From contig NZ_FUYV01000004.1 in assembly GCF_900168165.1 (NCBI RefSeq), positions 51,048 through 115,047 of the forward strand: a DNA stretch of 64,000 nt, given 5' to 3'. Below, in pieces: positions 39,411-48,089 of this stretch. The notes under the pieces are model-generated. The model had not been told where the DNA came from and made no database searches. It was given only the letters and a program-made list of their open reading frames with translations. The number at the start of each line of letters is the position of its first letter. Position 1 is the stretch's first letter. Origin of the DNA: Alkalitalea saponilacus (lineage in GTDB: Bacteria; Bacteroidota; Bacteroidia; Bacteroidales; Marinilabiliaceae). The translations under genes were made by a program, and so were the position numbers.

Positions 39411-39733
39411 ATGGAGACAGATATTCCTTTGTATGCCGTTATGAATATGGCTGCCGGAGGGAAACTGAAACAGCTTTCGTCAATTATAGCGCAAAGTGTT
39501 CCATTTTAACCTAATATGACAAAAATAGCTACAGCACTATCAGTCAGCCGGAATAATATTGCTGATTATTGCCTTTTTATAGAAGAAGCAGGGATGATTG
39601 CACAACTGAGGAATTCAACCGGAGGTATTAAAGGACTTGGATAAGTTGATAAATATATCTGGATAATACCAATCTGATATACAATTTAGCCAGTGAAAAC
39701 GCCAATGTTGGTAATATTCAAGATGTGCTTTAA
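39411..39733 (+). pseudogene. Fossil of an AAA ATPase with DUF4143 domain (C-terminal part)
   Basis: Reading from 39411 gives METDIPLYAVMNMAAGGKL, then KQLSSIIAQSVPF, a TAA stop (at about 39507), then in the same frame MTKIATALSVSRNNIADY, CLFIEEAGMIAQLR, a second stop after GIKGLG, and after a frameshift NLIYNLASENANVGNI. These match the DUF4143 part of archaeal-type/Bacteroidota AAA ATPases (svPf, sr.tl..Y, KIYLDN.NL.Y.L...N.GN.RE). The gene has at least two nonsense changes and one frameshift and lacks its ATPase domain. Confidence 0.75.
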
Positions 39734-39847
39734 TCAAACCTTTTAATTCCAGGTTTTTAATGGTTCTTTCCCCATGGTCGATTTTTGTTATGGGAACTTA
39801 CTTTTGAGGTAGGAGTAATGAATAAACAAAAGAGAGGATAATCAAGG

Positions 39848-39901
39848 GGCGAAACTATGTGTTTCCAATTAAATTACTGGGGAAATGCACATAGATTCGC
39901 C
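39848..39901. repeat. Inverted repeat after the BspA-like gene
   Basis: GGCGAA and CTATGTG (39848-39861) pair with CACATAG and TTCGCC (39888-39901), one mismatch between them. It is 21 bases beyond the stop of the minus-strand gene and could end its transcript; no T-run. Confidence 0.45.
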
Positions 39902-39922
39902 TGTATTTAGAATATCTAAGGG

Positions 39923-42418
39923 TTATTTGTTTATAAAGATATTTCTGCTCAAAACTCCTTTCTCTGAGCTGATTCTAATGATGTAAATATCATTCTCCAA
40001 GTTTGAAACATTAAGATTTACATTTCCGGACTGGTTTTCCAAACGCATCATTTTTGCTCCTGTGATTGAGAATATCTCAATGGTGCTGTTTTTATCCAAA
40101 CCGGAAATATTAATATGGTTTTGCGCCGGGTTGGGGTAGATTTTTACGGGGTTAGCGTAATCCGCTTCCGTAATGGATGTAGTTTCTGAAAAATTAGCGG
40201 TAATAGTAACAACCTCAGCGGGCATTGTAAAAAAGTAAGTTTCATCATCGGATAGAATATTTTCGCCATCTGTCCAATTAATAAACCCATAGCCTTCATT
40301 TGCTGTGGCTGCTAATGTAACCTCCTGGTTCATGATATAAGCGCCTTCCCCGGAAACACTGCCTGCGCCTTCAGGATTAATATTTACGGTAAGTTGGTAA
40401 TCAATATGGGAAAAGTTGGCGGTAAGGCTTACTGCTTCTGCCGGCATGACAAATACAAATTCTGCCTCTGTGTCCACTTCTTCACTATCATTATCAGTCC
40501 AGTTAGCAAATTCATAACCCATATTAGCAAACGCTTTAACATCAACATTATCGTCTGAATAGTACAATCCTTCGCCTTCAACTTCGCCGGCATATTTTGG
40601 GTTGGCATAAAGGGTAAGCAGGAACACTTCATTTCCGGTGTTGCCATCATCATTGAACGTCCAGCCAAACTCATCAATAATAAACTGCCTTTTTTCCTGG
40701 GGCAAGCCCAGGTCATATTTGCTGTTACCCCCACTAAAGTTGATTCCTTGTTGTAGGTCTAGTTCCGACCATTTTATTAGCAGCTTATTATAGTTTTCGG
40801 TTGAAAGTTCTGACACTGATAGAAAAGAACTAAAATTTTCCACATTAGAAACATCCCAGTTGCTAATGTCCTGGTTAAAATCGGAGAGATAAAACATTCC
40901 CTGCATATTTGTAACGCTACTAACATTCCAACCCCCTATATCTTGGTTGAAATCAGAATAAGCAAACATGTCACTCATAGTTGTAACATTGCTCACATCC
41001 CAACCGCTAATGTCCTGATTGAAATCTGAACCCCAAAACATATACATCATATTATTAACATTGCTCACATCCCAACTGCCTATATCCTGATTAAATTCAG
41101 AGCCACTAAACATTTCCTGCATGTTTGTAACACTGCTAACGTCCCATCCTCCAATATCCTGATTGAATTCAGAATTTCGGAACATACGCATCATATTAGT
41201 AACATTGCTCACATCCCAACTGCTAATATCCTTGTTGAAAGGAGTTCCATCAAATAATTCTAACATATTAATAACCTTACTAACATCCCAGTTGCCAATA
41301 TCCTGATTGAAATTCGAACCACCAAACATAACAAGCATATTAGTAACATTGCCCACACCCCATCCGCCAATATCCTGATTGAAATCTGAATTTCGAAACA
41401 TATTACTCATATCCGTAACATTGCTCACATCCCAATCGCCAATGTCTTGATTGAAGTCTGAATTTCGAAACATACTGCTCATGTTAATAACATTGCCCAC
41501 ATCCCAATCGCCAATGTCTAGATTGAAAGCAGAATAGCCAAACATCCAAAGCATGTTGGTAACACTGCTCACATCCCAGCTTGCTATTGAACTATTGAAT
41601 TCTGAATAAGCAAACATATATCTCATAGTTGTAACATTGCTAACATCCCAACCATCAATTTCTTGATTAAAGTCTGAATTGTGAAACATATCAGACATAT
41701 TTGTAACATTGCTTACGTCCCAAGAGCCTATGTCATGGTTGAAATCAGTGTGGCTAAACATACCGTTCATATTTGTAACATTGCTAACGTCCCATACTCC
41801 AATATCTTGATTGAATTCGGAATGCCGAAACATACCGCCCATGCTAGTAACATTGCTAACATCCCAATTGCTAATATCCCTATTGAAAGAGGTTCCCCTA
41901 AATAATTCTGTCATATCAGTAACATTGCTAACATCCCATCCTCCAATGTCTTGATTGAAATCTGAGTCTTGAAACATACCTCTCATATCAGTAACATTGG
42001 CAGAAGCATCGTCAAAAAAGTCTGCTGCGGTAAAACTTTCCACAGTTGTTCCCCTGAACATATTCCATGCACTGGTGATACCGGTAATGCCATCCGAGAC
42101 GGATGTTAAAATGTCTCTGAGCATTTCAGCATACTCACAGTTCCAACCGGTCCGGAAGCTAATACGGCTTGCCTCGCCACTTACTTTAATTGTCCATAAG
42201 CCCGCTTCGCCAAAATCGTGGATGGGTGAATCAGTTCCATTATAGGTATCGGAGCTTCCATTGCCCCAGTCAACCTCTAAATCAACAGCATTATCAACCA
42301 CAAATTTGTATTGGGTTTTGTCTTCGGTAGTTTCTATTACAAAGTTAAATGTGCTTTCTTTCTGTCCGAAAACCAGGTTAACAGAAAAAGCCAGTAGTAT
42401 AATTAGTAAGTTTTTCAT
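39923..42418 (-). CDS. BspA/DUF285-repeat surface protein with T9SS type A signal
   Basis: 831 residues. Signal peptide (MKNLLIILLAFSVNLVFG), a beta domain (20-110), then 16 repeats of 24 residues with consensus FNQDIGxWDVSNVTxMxxMFxxSx (about 135-545), the DUF285/BspA-like family of surface repeat proteins. Two divergent InlB B-type repeats (about 590-735, each ending with MPAE.V.LTANFS) follow, and a type A sorting domain (KIYPNPAQN ... IYIIRISSEKGVLSRNIFINK). It is secreted by T9SS; adhesion is likely. The 72-bp DNA repeats make it prone to repeat-number change. Last of three cargo genes in a row. Confidence 0.9.
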   Translation of the reverse strand: MKNLLIILLAFSVNLVFGQKESTFNFVIETTEDKTQYKFVVDNAVDLEVDWGNGSSDTYNGTDSPIHDFGEAGLWTIKVSGEASRISFRTGWNCEYAEMLRDILTSVSDGITGITSAWNMFRGTTVESFTAADFFDDASANVTDMRGMFQDSDFNQDIGGWDVSNVTDMTELFRGTSFNRDISNWDVSNVTSMGGMFRHSEFNQDIGVWDVSNVTNMNGMFSHTDFNHDIGSWDVSNVTNMSDMFHNSDFNQEIDGWDVSNVTTMRYMFAYSEFNSSIASWDVSSVTNMLWMFGYSAFNLDIGDWDVGNVINMSSMFRNSDFNQDIGDWDVSNVTDMSNMFRNSDFNQDIGGWGVGNVTNMLVMFGGSNFNQDIGNWDVSKVINMLELFDGTPFNKDISSWDVSNVTNMMRMFRNSEFNQDIGGWDVSSVTNMQEMFSGSEFNQDIGSWDVSNVNNMMYMFWGSDFNQDISGWDVSNVTTMSDMFAYSDFNQDIGGWNVSSVTNMQGMFYLSDFNQDISNWDVSNVENFSSFLSVSELSTENYNKLLIKWSELDLQQGINFSGGNSKYDLGLPQEKRQFIIDEFGWTFNDDGNTGNEVFLLTLYANPKYAGEVEGEGLYYSDDNVDVKAFANMGYEFANWTDNDSEEVDTEAEFVFVMPAEAVSLTANFSHIDYQLTVNINPEGAGSVSGEGAYIMNQEVTLAATANEGYGFINWTDGENILSDDETYFFTMPAEVVTITANFSETTSITEADYANPVKIYPNPAQNHINISGLDKNSTIEIFSITGAKMMRLENQSGNVNLNVSNLENDIYIIRISSEKGVLSRNIFINK

Positions 42419-42543
42419 TTTTTTGTGTTTAAGGTTTGCAAATGTTATTGGTTTACTGTGAAGCCCTGTGCATTATGCTGTGATTTAAGAAAGAGTCTCG
42501 CAGAGGAATGCACAGAGCACACAGAGGCGTACTATCCGCCCAG

Positions 42544-44322
42544 TTATTTCTTGATAAATATTTTCCTGCTCACAAACCCTTTTTTAGAATTGATTTTTAT
42601 GATATAAATTCCATTCTCCAGGTTTGAAACATTAAGGTTTACATTACCTGACTGGTTATCTAAGCTCATCATTTTTGCTCCTGTGATGGAGAATATCTCG
42701 AGGGTGCTGTTTTTATCCAAACCGGAAATGTTTATTTGGTTTTGCGCCGGGTTGGGGTAGATTGAGATGTTTAAATCAGTAATATTATTGATGGAAGTGC
42801 CGGTAGCAAGGGTTGTTACTTCAATTACATTTGAATAATCAGAACGGCCGGAATCATTGCAAGCCTTGATTTTGTATTGATAGGTTGTGCCCGATTCCAG
42901 ACCATCAATTTCGAGGGAGAGCGTCCACCAGGCTGTTCCCCATTGGCCACTAATGTATGTGTCAAAATTATCATCAGACACATAGATTCTATAAAATATG
43001 CCGTTATCAACTTCTTCCCAGCGTGCAGTAAATCCATTCTCAGTAACTTCGATGGCACCTAGTGCTAAAGGTGGTGCAGGGATTTCAGGCATAGGGGTTG
43101 TGGATGCTTCAATCGTATTTGAGAATAACGACTCGTAACCATTAGCCACCGAAGTTAGCCTGTATTGATAGGCGGTCGCAGGGCTAGCATCGTCGAAAAG
43201 GTAATTAAGGTTCTCAAACGGGAAAGCATCTCCATAAACAACAAAACCATCATAATCCGGAACATGGCTTGCGAAATTATCCGTTGAGATATATACCTTA
43301 TAATGGTCAGCATTCTCCACTTCTTCCCAGTTAATCAGGAACCAACCTCCGGATGCATGTGTGGCTTCCAAAGCCACAGGAGGTTGCGGCATGTTTTCAT
43401 TAATCGTAGTAACCTCAATAATGTTTGATTGTGTTGAGCTCAGATCGCCTGCAACCGACATAACCGAGTATGTGTAAGTTGCTTCAGGATTAAGCCCTGT
43501 AACAGTTTTGAAGGTATCGTTTACTATTGCGGGATAAAAGCCATCTACAGGTTGATGATTGGAATCTACCACCCAGAGTTTGTAGCCGGTTGCATTGACG
43601 ACACTTGTCCAGTTTGCGGTGAATTGGTCGTGTTTTACAGGTGAGGCTGCCAAGGCAACAGGAGGGGTTAATTTGGTAGTGACTTCCCGTGTTTGAGAGA
43701 ATGTAGACTCGTTATCCAATGCTTTTGCTTTTACCTTAAATTTATAGGTGGTCAGGGGTTTTAAACCCGACACAGTGATGTTGGTTACAAGCCTGAATTC
43801 AAGGTCAAACCCAGGAACAAGCGTTAGGAAGTCATCATCGGAAACAAGAAGCTGGTAATATACATTCTTTCCCGCAATGCTACTCCAGCTTACGTCAAAA
43901 CTTGTCCCGGTTATATTGGTTGCTTCTTCCAAAACGGGTGGATCAACATTGGGTTCTTTGGTCGTAACTTGTACATAATTTGAGTTGGCAGATTTATCAT
44001 TGTCGTTATACGCCATAATAAAACACTCATATGTTTTTTCATGATTAAGGTTAATAACCCAGGCGTTGTTTGATGTGATTATCTTACCGTTGTATAGAGG
44101 CAGATACGAAGTCTGAGAATCTTCCTTATAATCGCTAACCCATATTTTGTAATAGGTTGCACCTTCCACGGCATCCCAGCTAATCCTGAATTCATTCACG
44201 CCTAGCGTCTCAGCATCCAGACTTATAACAGGTGTATCAAGGCTTTTGCCTGCAAAGGAGTTTGTGGTAAAGAACATGAACAGAAATGCATAAAACAATG
44301 GCTTTGTAGTTTTATTTTTCAT
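42544..44322 (-). CDS. Fibronectin type III repeat protein with T9SS type A signal
   Basis: 592 residues. Signal peptide (FLFMFFTTNSFAG), five fibronectin III-like domains of about 95 residues, each with a YKIWVS/YRIYVSDDNF strand and a TYxYxI/V...S..SN.IEVTT ending, and a C-terminal sorting domain. That domain is almost the same as in the BspA-like gene downstream (shared SGLDKNSTxEIFSITGAKMM and QSGNVNLNVSNLEN). It starts 25 bases after the stop of the YCF48-like gene, so both are probably cotranscribed. No catalytic domain is seen; extracellular binding is likely. Confidence 0.88.
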   Translation of the reverse strand: MKNKTTKPLFYAFLFMFFTTNSFAGKSLDTPVISLDAETLGVNEFRISWDAVEGATYYKIWVSDYKEDSQTSYLPLYNGKIITSNNAWVINLNHEKTYECFIMAYNDNDKSANSNYVQVTTKEPNVDPPVLEEATNITGTSFDVSWSSIAGKNVYYQLLVSDDDFLTLVPGFDLEFRLVTNITVSGLKPLTTYKFKVKAKALDNESTFSQTREVTTKLTPPVALAASPVKHDQFTANWTSVVNATGYKLWVVDSNHQPVDGFYPAIVNDTFKTVTGLNPEATYTYSVMSVAGDLSSTQSNIIEVTTINENMPQPPVALEATHASGGWFLINWEEVENADHYKVYISTDNFASHVPDYDGFVVYGDAFPFENLNYLFDDASPATAYQYRLTSVANGYESLFSNTIEASTTPMPEIPAPPLALGAIEVTENGFTARWEEVDNGIFYRIYVSDDNFDTYISGQWGTAWWTLSLEIDGLESGTTYQYKIKACNDSGRSDYSNVIEVTTLATGTSINNITDLNISIYPNPAQNQINISGLDKNSTLEIFSITGAKMMSLDNQSGNVNLNVSNLENGIYIIKINSKKGFVSRKIFIKK

Positions 44323-44347
44323 AATATTTAAGTTTTGGGTAAAAAAA

Positions 44348-46513
44348 TTATTTGTTTTTGATAATTTTGAAATTTTGTGTGTTTTGATTATTGGTCAATC
44401 GCAATAAATAAATTCCATTTGAGATGCTTTGTGTGTTTATATAGAAGGTTTCTTCTCCAAAAGTGTTATGCTCTGTTTGATATATAAGGCGGCCATGAAT
44501 GTCGTAGATATACACTGTAACGGTTGAGCTATGCTCAAATCTTCCTTTAATGATTATATGGTTATCAAAAGGATTGGGATATACCCGGAAAGTATTGACA
44601 TCTCTGTTTAGAAATTCGATAGATGTTGGTGGTTCCTGGTCATCATCCTCATCAAGCGGGGTTTCCTCCGGTCCGGTATATTTCCTGAGTATAGTTCCAT
44701 TAAAACCCACTGCTACAACTGTATTTCCATTTCTTGCAGCTAAGCCGCTTATACTGGGAGATCCCGGCAGTGGGTTGAGCTCCCAGCTTTCGCCTCCATC
44801 ATGGGTAGTAAACATATAATCACTTCCGGCGAGATAACCAACTTGTTCAGAAATGAAAACCATATCACGCATAATCCTGTTGGGAGAACCGGGCAAGGAT
44901 ATCCAGATCCAATTTTCTCCCGCATTAATTGTTTTTACCATTCCCCACCCTCTTACTGCAGCAAAACCTATAGAGTTATTGATAAAAGATATGGCAAACA
45001 TACCGTCGGTAGTTGGAGTATTCGCTATTGTCCATGTATCACCGCCATTTTTGGTTTGGACAATTGTACCGCTGCTTCCACAGGCGTAACCGGTATTGGC
45101 ATCGGTAAAAAATACCGAATTCAGCTGAACACTAACACCGGATTCCTTTGAAACCCAGTCTTCACCCCCATTGGTGGTTTTGTATATTACTCCACCAGAA
45201 CCCACAGCATATCCTGTGTTGGCATTGGGAAAATGAATACCCCTTAATCTTTCTCTAAAATTATTTGATTCTTCAGAAGTAGAAAATAATACCGATCTCC
45301 AGCTATTGCCTCCATCATCTGTTTTAACGATCCTGTGGCCCCAATTTTCCTCTGAGTAAGAATTCCCTACTGCAAAACCGGTATTTTCATCAATAAAATG
45401 AACTCCTTCGTATTGTCCCGGGGGGTTAAAGGTTTGCACAGTCCATGTTCTTCCGTTGGTATTTGACCGTGCTAAAAGACTGTTGTTTCCGACAGCCACA
45501 ATGGTAGTATCATTAATAAAGACAGCACCTTTGATGTCATGGGTTGTTATGCTTTGAGTATGACTATTATAGGTATTAGATTGCATATCAAGCTGGGTAA
45601 TATTTTCGAAACCTACCAGTATCCCATGATTTTCATTTTCGAAAGCTATGGCTTTTTCACAGGAACTTAAATGGCACAAGAAATAGTCAGGCAACAGGTT
45701 GGTGTTGGTCCACGATTCTCCCCCGTCAACAGTTTTATAGATGCGCGACAGATGCCCAAGTACATACCCCGTTGTTTCGCTTACAAAAGAGAAATTGGCC
45801 ATTTCTTCATCATCAGGAGCTAACTTTTCTTCCCAATTTACACCTCCATCACTGCTTTTGAATATACCTCCATAAGATGCCAGCAATATGGTTTGAGCAT
45901 CAATAAGGTGCATATCGTTGATATAATAAAAACTAAGCTCCTCCTCAATTACTTCCCAGTCTTCGCCTCCGTTTGTGGTTTTGGCAAACAGTCCATGCAT
46001 GCTGGCAACATAGCCTGTGTTTTCGTCGAAGAACTTAATTAACCTAAGATGTTGCCATACATCCGGCACTTCCTGAAGCGACCAGTTTTCGCCACCATCT
46101 GTGGTTTTAAACACCCTTCCTCCATTAGCGGCTATAAAGCCCAATTGCTCATTTACAAAGAAAATATCCCAAAAGGTGGACTCGGTACCCGTATTCATTT
46201 CCTGCCAGCTGTTGCCTCCATCAGAGGATTTTAAAAGCAATCCGTCATCACCCACCACAAAGCCGGTTTCAGTATTTAGAAATAATACTTTATTTAAATT
46301 TGTAACAGAAGGATGTGCTGTCTGCATCCATGATCTTCCTCCATCTTGAGTTTTTAAGATTAAACTTTCCCCCATCGTAACATATGTTTGTTCAGTAACA
46401 TGTGCTACAGATTTGTAATGAGTTTCTGGTGGCATAGGGTTTATCCATTGCCACTGTGCATTTGCCGGCAAAATGTGGCAAAGAATTGCTGCGATAAGTA
46501 TAAGTTTTTTCAT
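44348..46513 (-). CDS. YCF48/BNR-like propeller protein with T9SS type A signal
   Basis: 721 residues. Signal peptide (MKKLILIAAILCHILPANAQ). More than ten repeats with the pattern V.F.....G..VG..G.I.KT.DGG..W, as in YCF48/photosystem II stability factor-like and sialidase-type propellers, fill residues 25-610. A Pro/Glu/Asp linker (EETPLDEDDDQEPP) leads to a type A sorting domain (RVYPNPFDNHIIIKGR...NGIYLLRLTNNQ). Secreted surface protein; no enzymatic residues recognised. First of the three tandem cargo genes. Confidence 0.88.
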   Translation of the reverse strand: MKKLILIAAILCHILPANAQWQWINPMPPETHYKSVAHVTEQTYVTMGESLILKTQDGGRSWMQTAHPSVTNLNKVLFLNTETGFVVGDDGLLLKSSDGGNSWQEMNTGTESTFWDIFFVNEQLGFIAANGGRVFKTTDGGENWSLQEVPDVWQHLRLIKFFDENTGYVASMHGLFAKTTNGGEDWEVIEEELSFYYINDMHLIDAQTILLASYGGIFKSSDGGVNWEEKLAPDDEEMANFSFVSETTGYVLGHLSRIYKTVDGGESWTNTNLLPDYFLCHLSSCEKAIAFENENHGILVGFENITQLDMQSNTYNSHTQSITTHDIKGAVFINDTTIVAVGNNSLLARSNTNGRTWTVQTFNPPGQYEGVHFIDENTGFAVGNSYSEENWGHRIVKTDDGGNSWRSVLFSTSEESNNFRERLRGIHFPNANTGYAVGSGGVIYKTTNGGEDWVSKESGVSVQLNSVFFTDANTGYACGSSGTIVQTKNGGDTWTIANTPTTDGMFAISFINNSIGFAAVRGWGMVKTINAGENWIWISLPGSPNRIMRDMVFISEQVGYLAGSDYMFTTHDGGESWELNPLPGSPSISGLAARNGNTVVAVGFNGTILRKYTGPEETPLDEDDDQEPPTSIEFLNRDVNTFRVYPNPFDNHIIIKGRFEHSSTVTVYIYDIHGRLIYQTEHNTFGEETFYINTQSISNGIYLLRLTNNQNTQNFKIIKNK

Positions 46514-46548
46514 TTTAGTAGATGTTTATGAAAGTCAGACATAATGGG

Positions 46549-46671
46549 TTATGATTCGTATTTGTTTGGCAGGTTTATCCTTACATCTCTTACTCCGCAG
46601 ATTTTGGATGTGGCGGGCAATGCAAACCATATGATAAGAGTGACCAGTAATAGATTTTGCAGTGTTTTCAT
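46549..46671 (-). CDS. Possible 40-residue secreted peptide
   Basis: ATG at 46671 encodes a 40-residue product starting MKTLQNLLLVTLIIWFALPA, a convincing signal sequence, followed by only about 19 residues (SKICGVRDVRINLPNKYES) with one Cys. It lies 35 bases upstream of the YCF48-like gene on the same strand. It may be a real small secreted peptide or the surviving 5' end of a lost cargo gene. Confidence 0.35.
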   Translation of the reverse strand: MKTLQNLLLVTLIIWFALPATSKICGVRDVRINLPNKYES

Positions 46672-46734
46672 AATTGTTTTTAGTTTAGAAGTAAAATCTC
46701 AGATGGATTGATAATGATTATCTGTATGCATTAT

Positions 46735-47001
46735 TCATGGTTTTTTATGAATATTGTGTTCTAAATGGATGCTTTTTATCATGTCGTGAATTATTCTGTT
46801 TCGGCATATCTCATTTTTCATTCCGATCTTTTGTAAAATTTTGCTGGCAGGTCTTTTTTTTTGCCATGCAGCCAGCAATTCATCAACTTTTAATGTCAGA
46901 TTGGAGGCTTTTATGAGCTTTCCATTTTTCCGGTATTCTTCTGCCTGCTCATTTAGTTTTCTGACGGTTGCAATGATTGTTTTTAAATAAGGCTTTTTCA
47001 T
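46735..47001 (-). CDS. Small basic hypothetical protein
   Basis: 88 residues, rich in Lys and Arg and predicted mostly helical (TIIATVRKLNEQAEEYRKNGKLIKASNLTLKVDELLAAWQKK). No family recognised. ATG start; the candidate operator repeats lie about 67-130 bases upstream. It could be the first gene of the T9SS cargo unit. Confidence 0.45.
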   Translation of the reverse strand: MKKPYLKTIIATVRKLNEQAEEYRKNGKLIKASNLTLKVDELLAAWQKKRPASKILQKIGMKNEICRNRIIHDMIKSIHLEHNIHKKP

Positions 47002-47067
47002 TTTACGAACTGATAGTCAGATAAACCATTTTATGTATAACACAAAGCTAAGACCTAATGGCAAGTC

Positions 47068-47133
47068 ATATCAATCGGTTGATATACGGAAATTCAGATA
47101 GGTGAAATCCCGGATGAAGTAGGTGAAATCCCG
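47068..47133. promoter_or_regulatory. Palindrome and 21-bp-period direct repeats
   Basis: ATATCAA-TCGG-TTGATAT (47068-47085) is followed by AGGTGAAATCCCG twice (47100-47112 and 47121-47133), start-to-start 21 bases or two helical turns. On the minus strand the unit reads CGGGATTTCACCT. It lies upstream of the minus-strand small gene and cargo genes, next to a two-component system, so a response-regulator site is plausible. The rest of 47002-47426 shows nothing else. Confidence 0.45.
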
Positions 47134-47426
47134 TATTTGGTTGGTCTCTGTTTTTGTTATGATAAAACATGAGTCCTAACAAGGGGTGGAATAAACTGTC
47201 CGGCTCAGCGAAGAGCTTGTCTAAAAAAGTAGTAAACGTTAGAAAATGTTACAAAGACTTTGGGGCACAAAGAAGCACAAAGCGCATAATGTCAATCAGA
47301 TATTTACTTAGTGAAACATGGAGCCATTGTAATTGAGTGGCGGAAATATGACTTACGAGACAACCTCTTTGGGCAAGAGATATAACTTGTAGAAATGAAT
47401 GCTTCCTTTTTGTTGTGAGAGGGGAG

Positions 47427-48083
47427 TTACAAATCTATAATTCCGTTTTTAATGGCATATTTCACCATTTCAATGGTGTTCTTTAGTTCAAGTTTGTTGA
47501 GGATGTTAATTTTATGGGATTCCACTGTTCTGGGAGAGATGCATAGTTTGTCTGCAATTTCTTTAAAGCTCAGTCCTTCGGAAAACGCTTTGAGAACGTC
47601 TGATTCCCGTTCAGTCAGTTCTTCTGTTCTTTTTGGGGATTCTTTATCTCGAAGAATATTGACATAACTCCGATAAATAATGGAGGCAATGGATTCTCCA
47701 TAATAATTTTCACCCCGGGAAATATGACGGAGGGCTTTGATGAGTTCTCCGCTTGAGCATTCCTTGGGTAAAAATCCTACAGCACCGGCTTTTATGGCTG
47801 AAACGATCCAGTCTTCACTTGCATTGGCACTCAATATTAAAACTTTGACGGCGGGGTATTCCCTGTTCAGCTTCCCGGTAATCTCAACACCGTTCATTTC
47901 TGGCATTCCAATATCCAGTATCACAATATCGGGAGTTAATGAATTGAGTTGTTGAAAAAGTTCTTTTCCTGAGGCCAAATCACCAACCACAGAAAATGAT
48001 TTGTTGCACAACAACATGGCCCGGATGCCGTCTCTTACAATTTTGTGATCATCAACAATGATTATCTTTTTGGTATTGATCAT
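47427..48083 (-). CDS. NarL/LuxR-type response regulator
   Basis: 218 residues. Receiver domain with acidic pair DD near residue 11, phospho-acceptor Asp in IVILDIGMPEMNG and the late Lys in GAVGFLPKE; then a LuxR helix-turn-helix (LTERESDVLKAFSEGLSFKEIADKLCISPRTVESHKINILNKL). Starts 6 bases after the stop of the TPR histidine kinase, so the two form a two-component operon. Confidence 0.95.
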   Translation of the reverse strand: MINTKKIIIVDDHKIVRDGIRAMLLCNKSFSVVGDLASGKELFQQLNSLTPDIVILDIGMPEMNGVEITGKLNREYPAVKVLILSANASEDWIVSAIKAGAVGFLPKECSSGELIKALRHISRGENYYGESIASIIYRSYVNILRDKESPKRTEELTERESDVLKAFSEGLSFKEIADKLCISPRTVESHKINILNKLELKNTIEMVKYAIKNGIIDL

Positions 48084-48089
48084 GATTCG

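Noticed and set aside
40820-42000. Possible CRISPR-like regular repeat array
   Set aside because: The 72-bp period is the codon-level repeat of a BspA-like protein; the intervals are not spacers.
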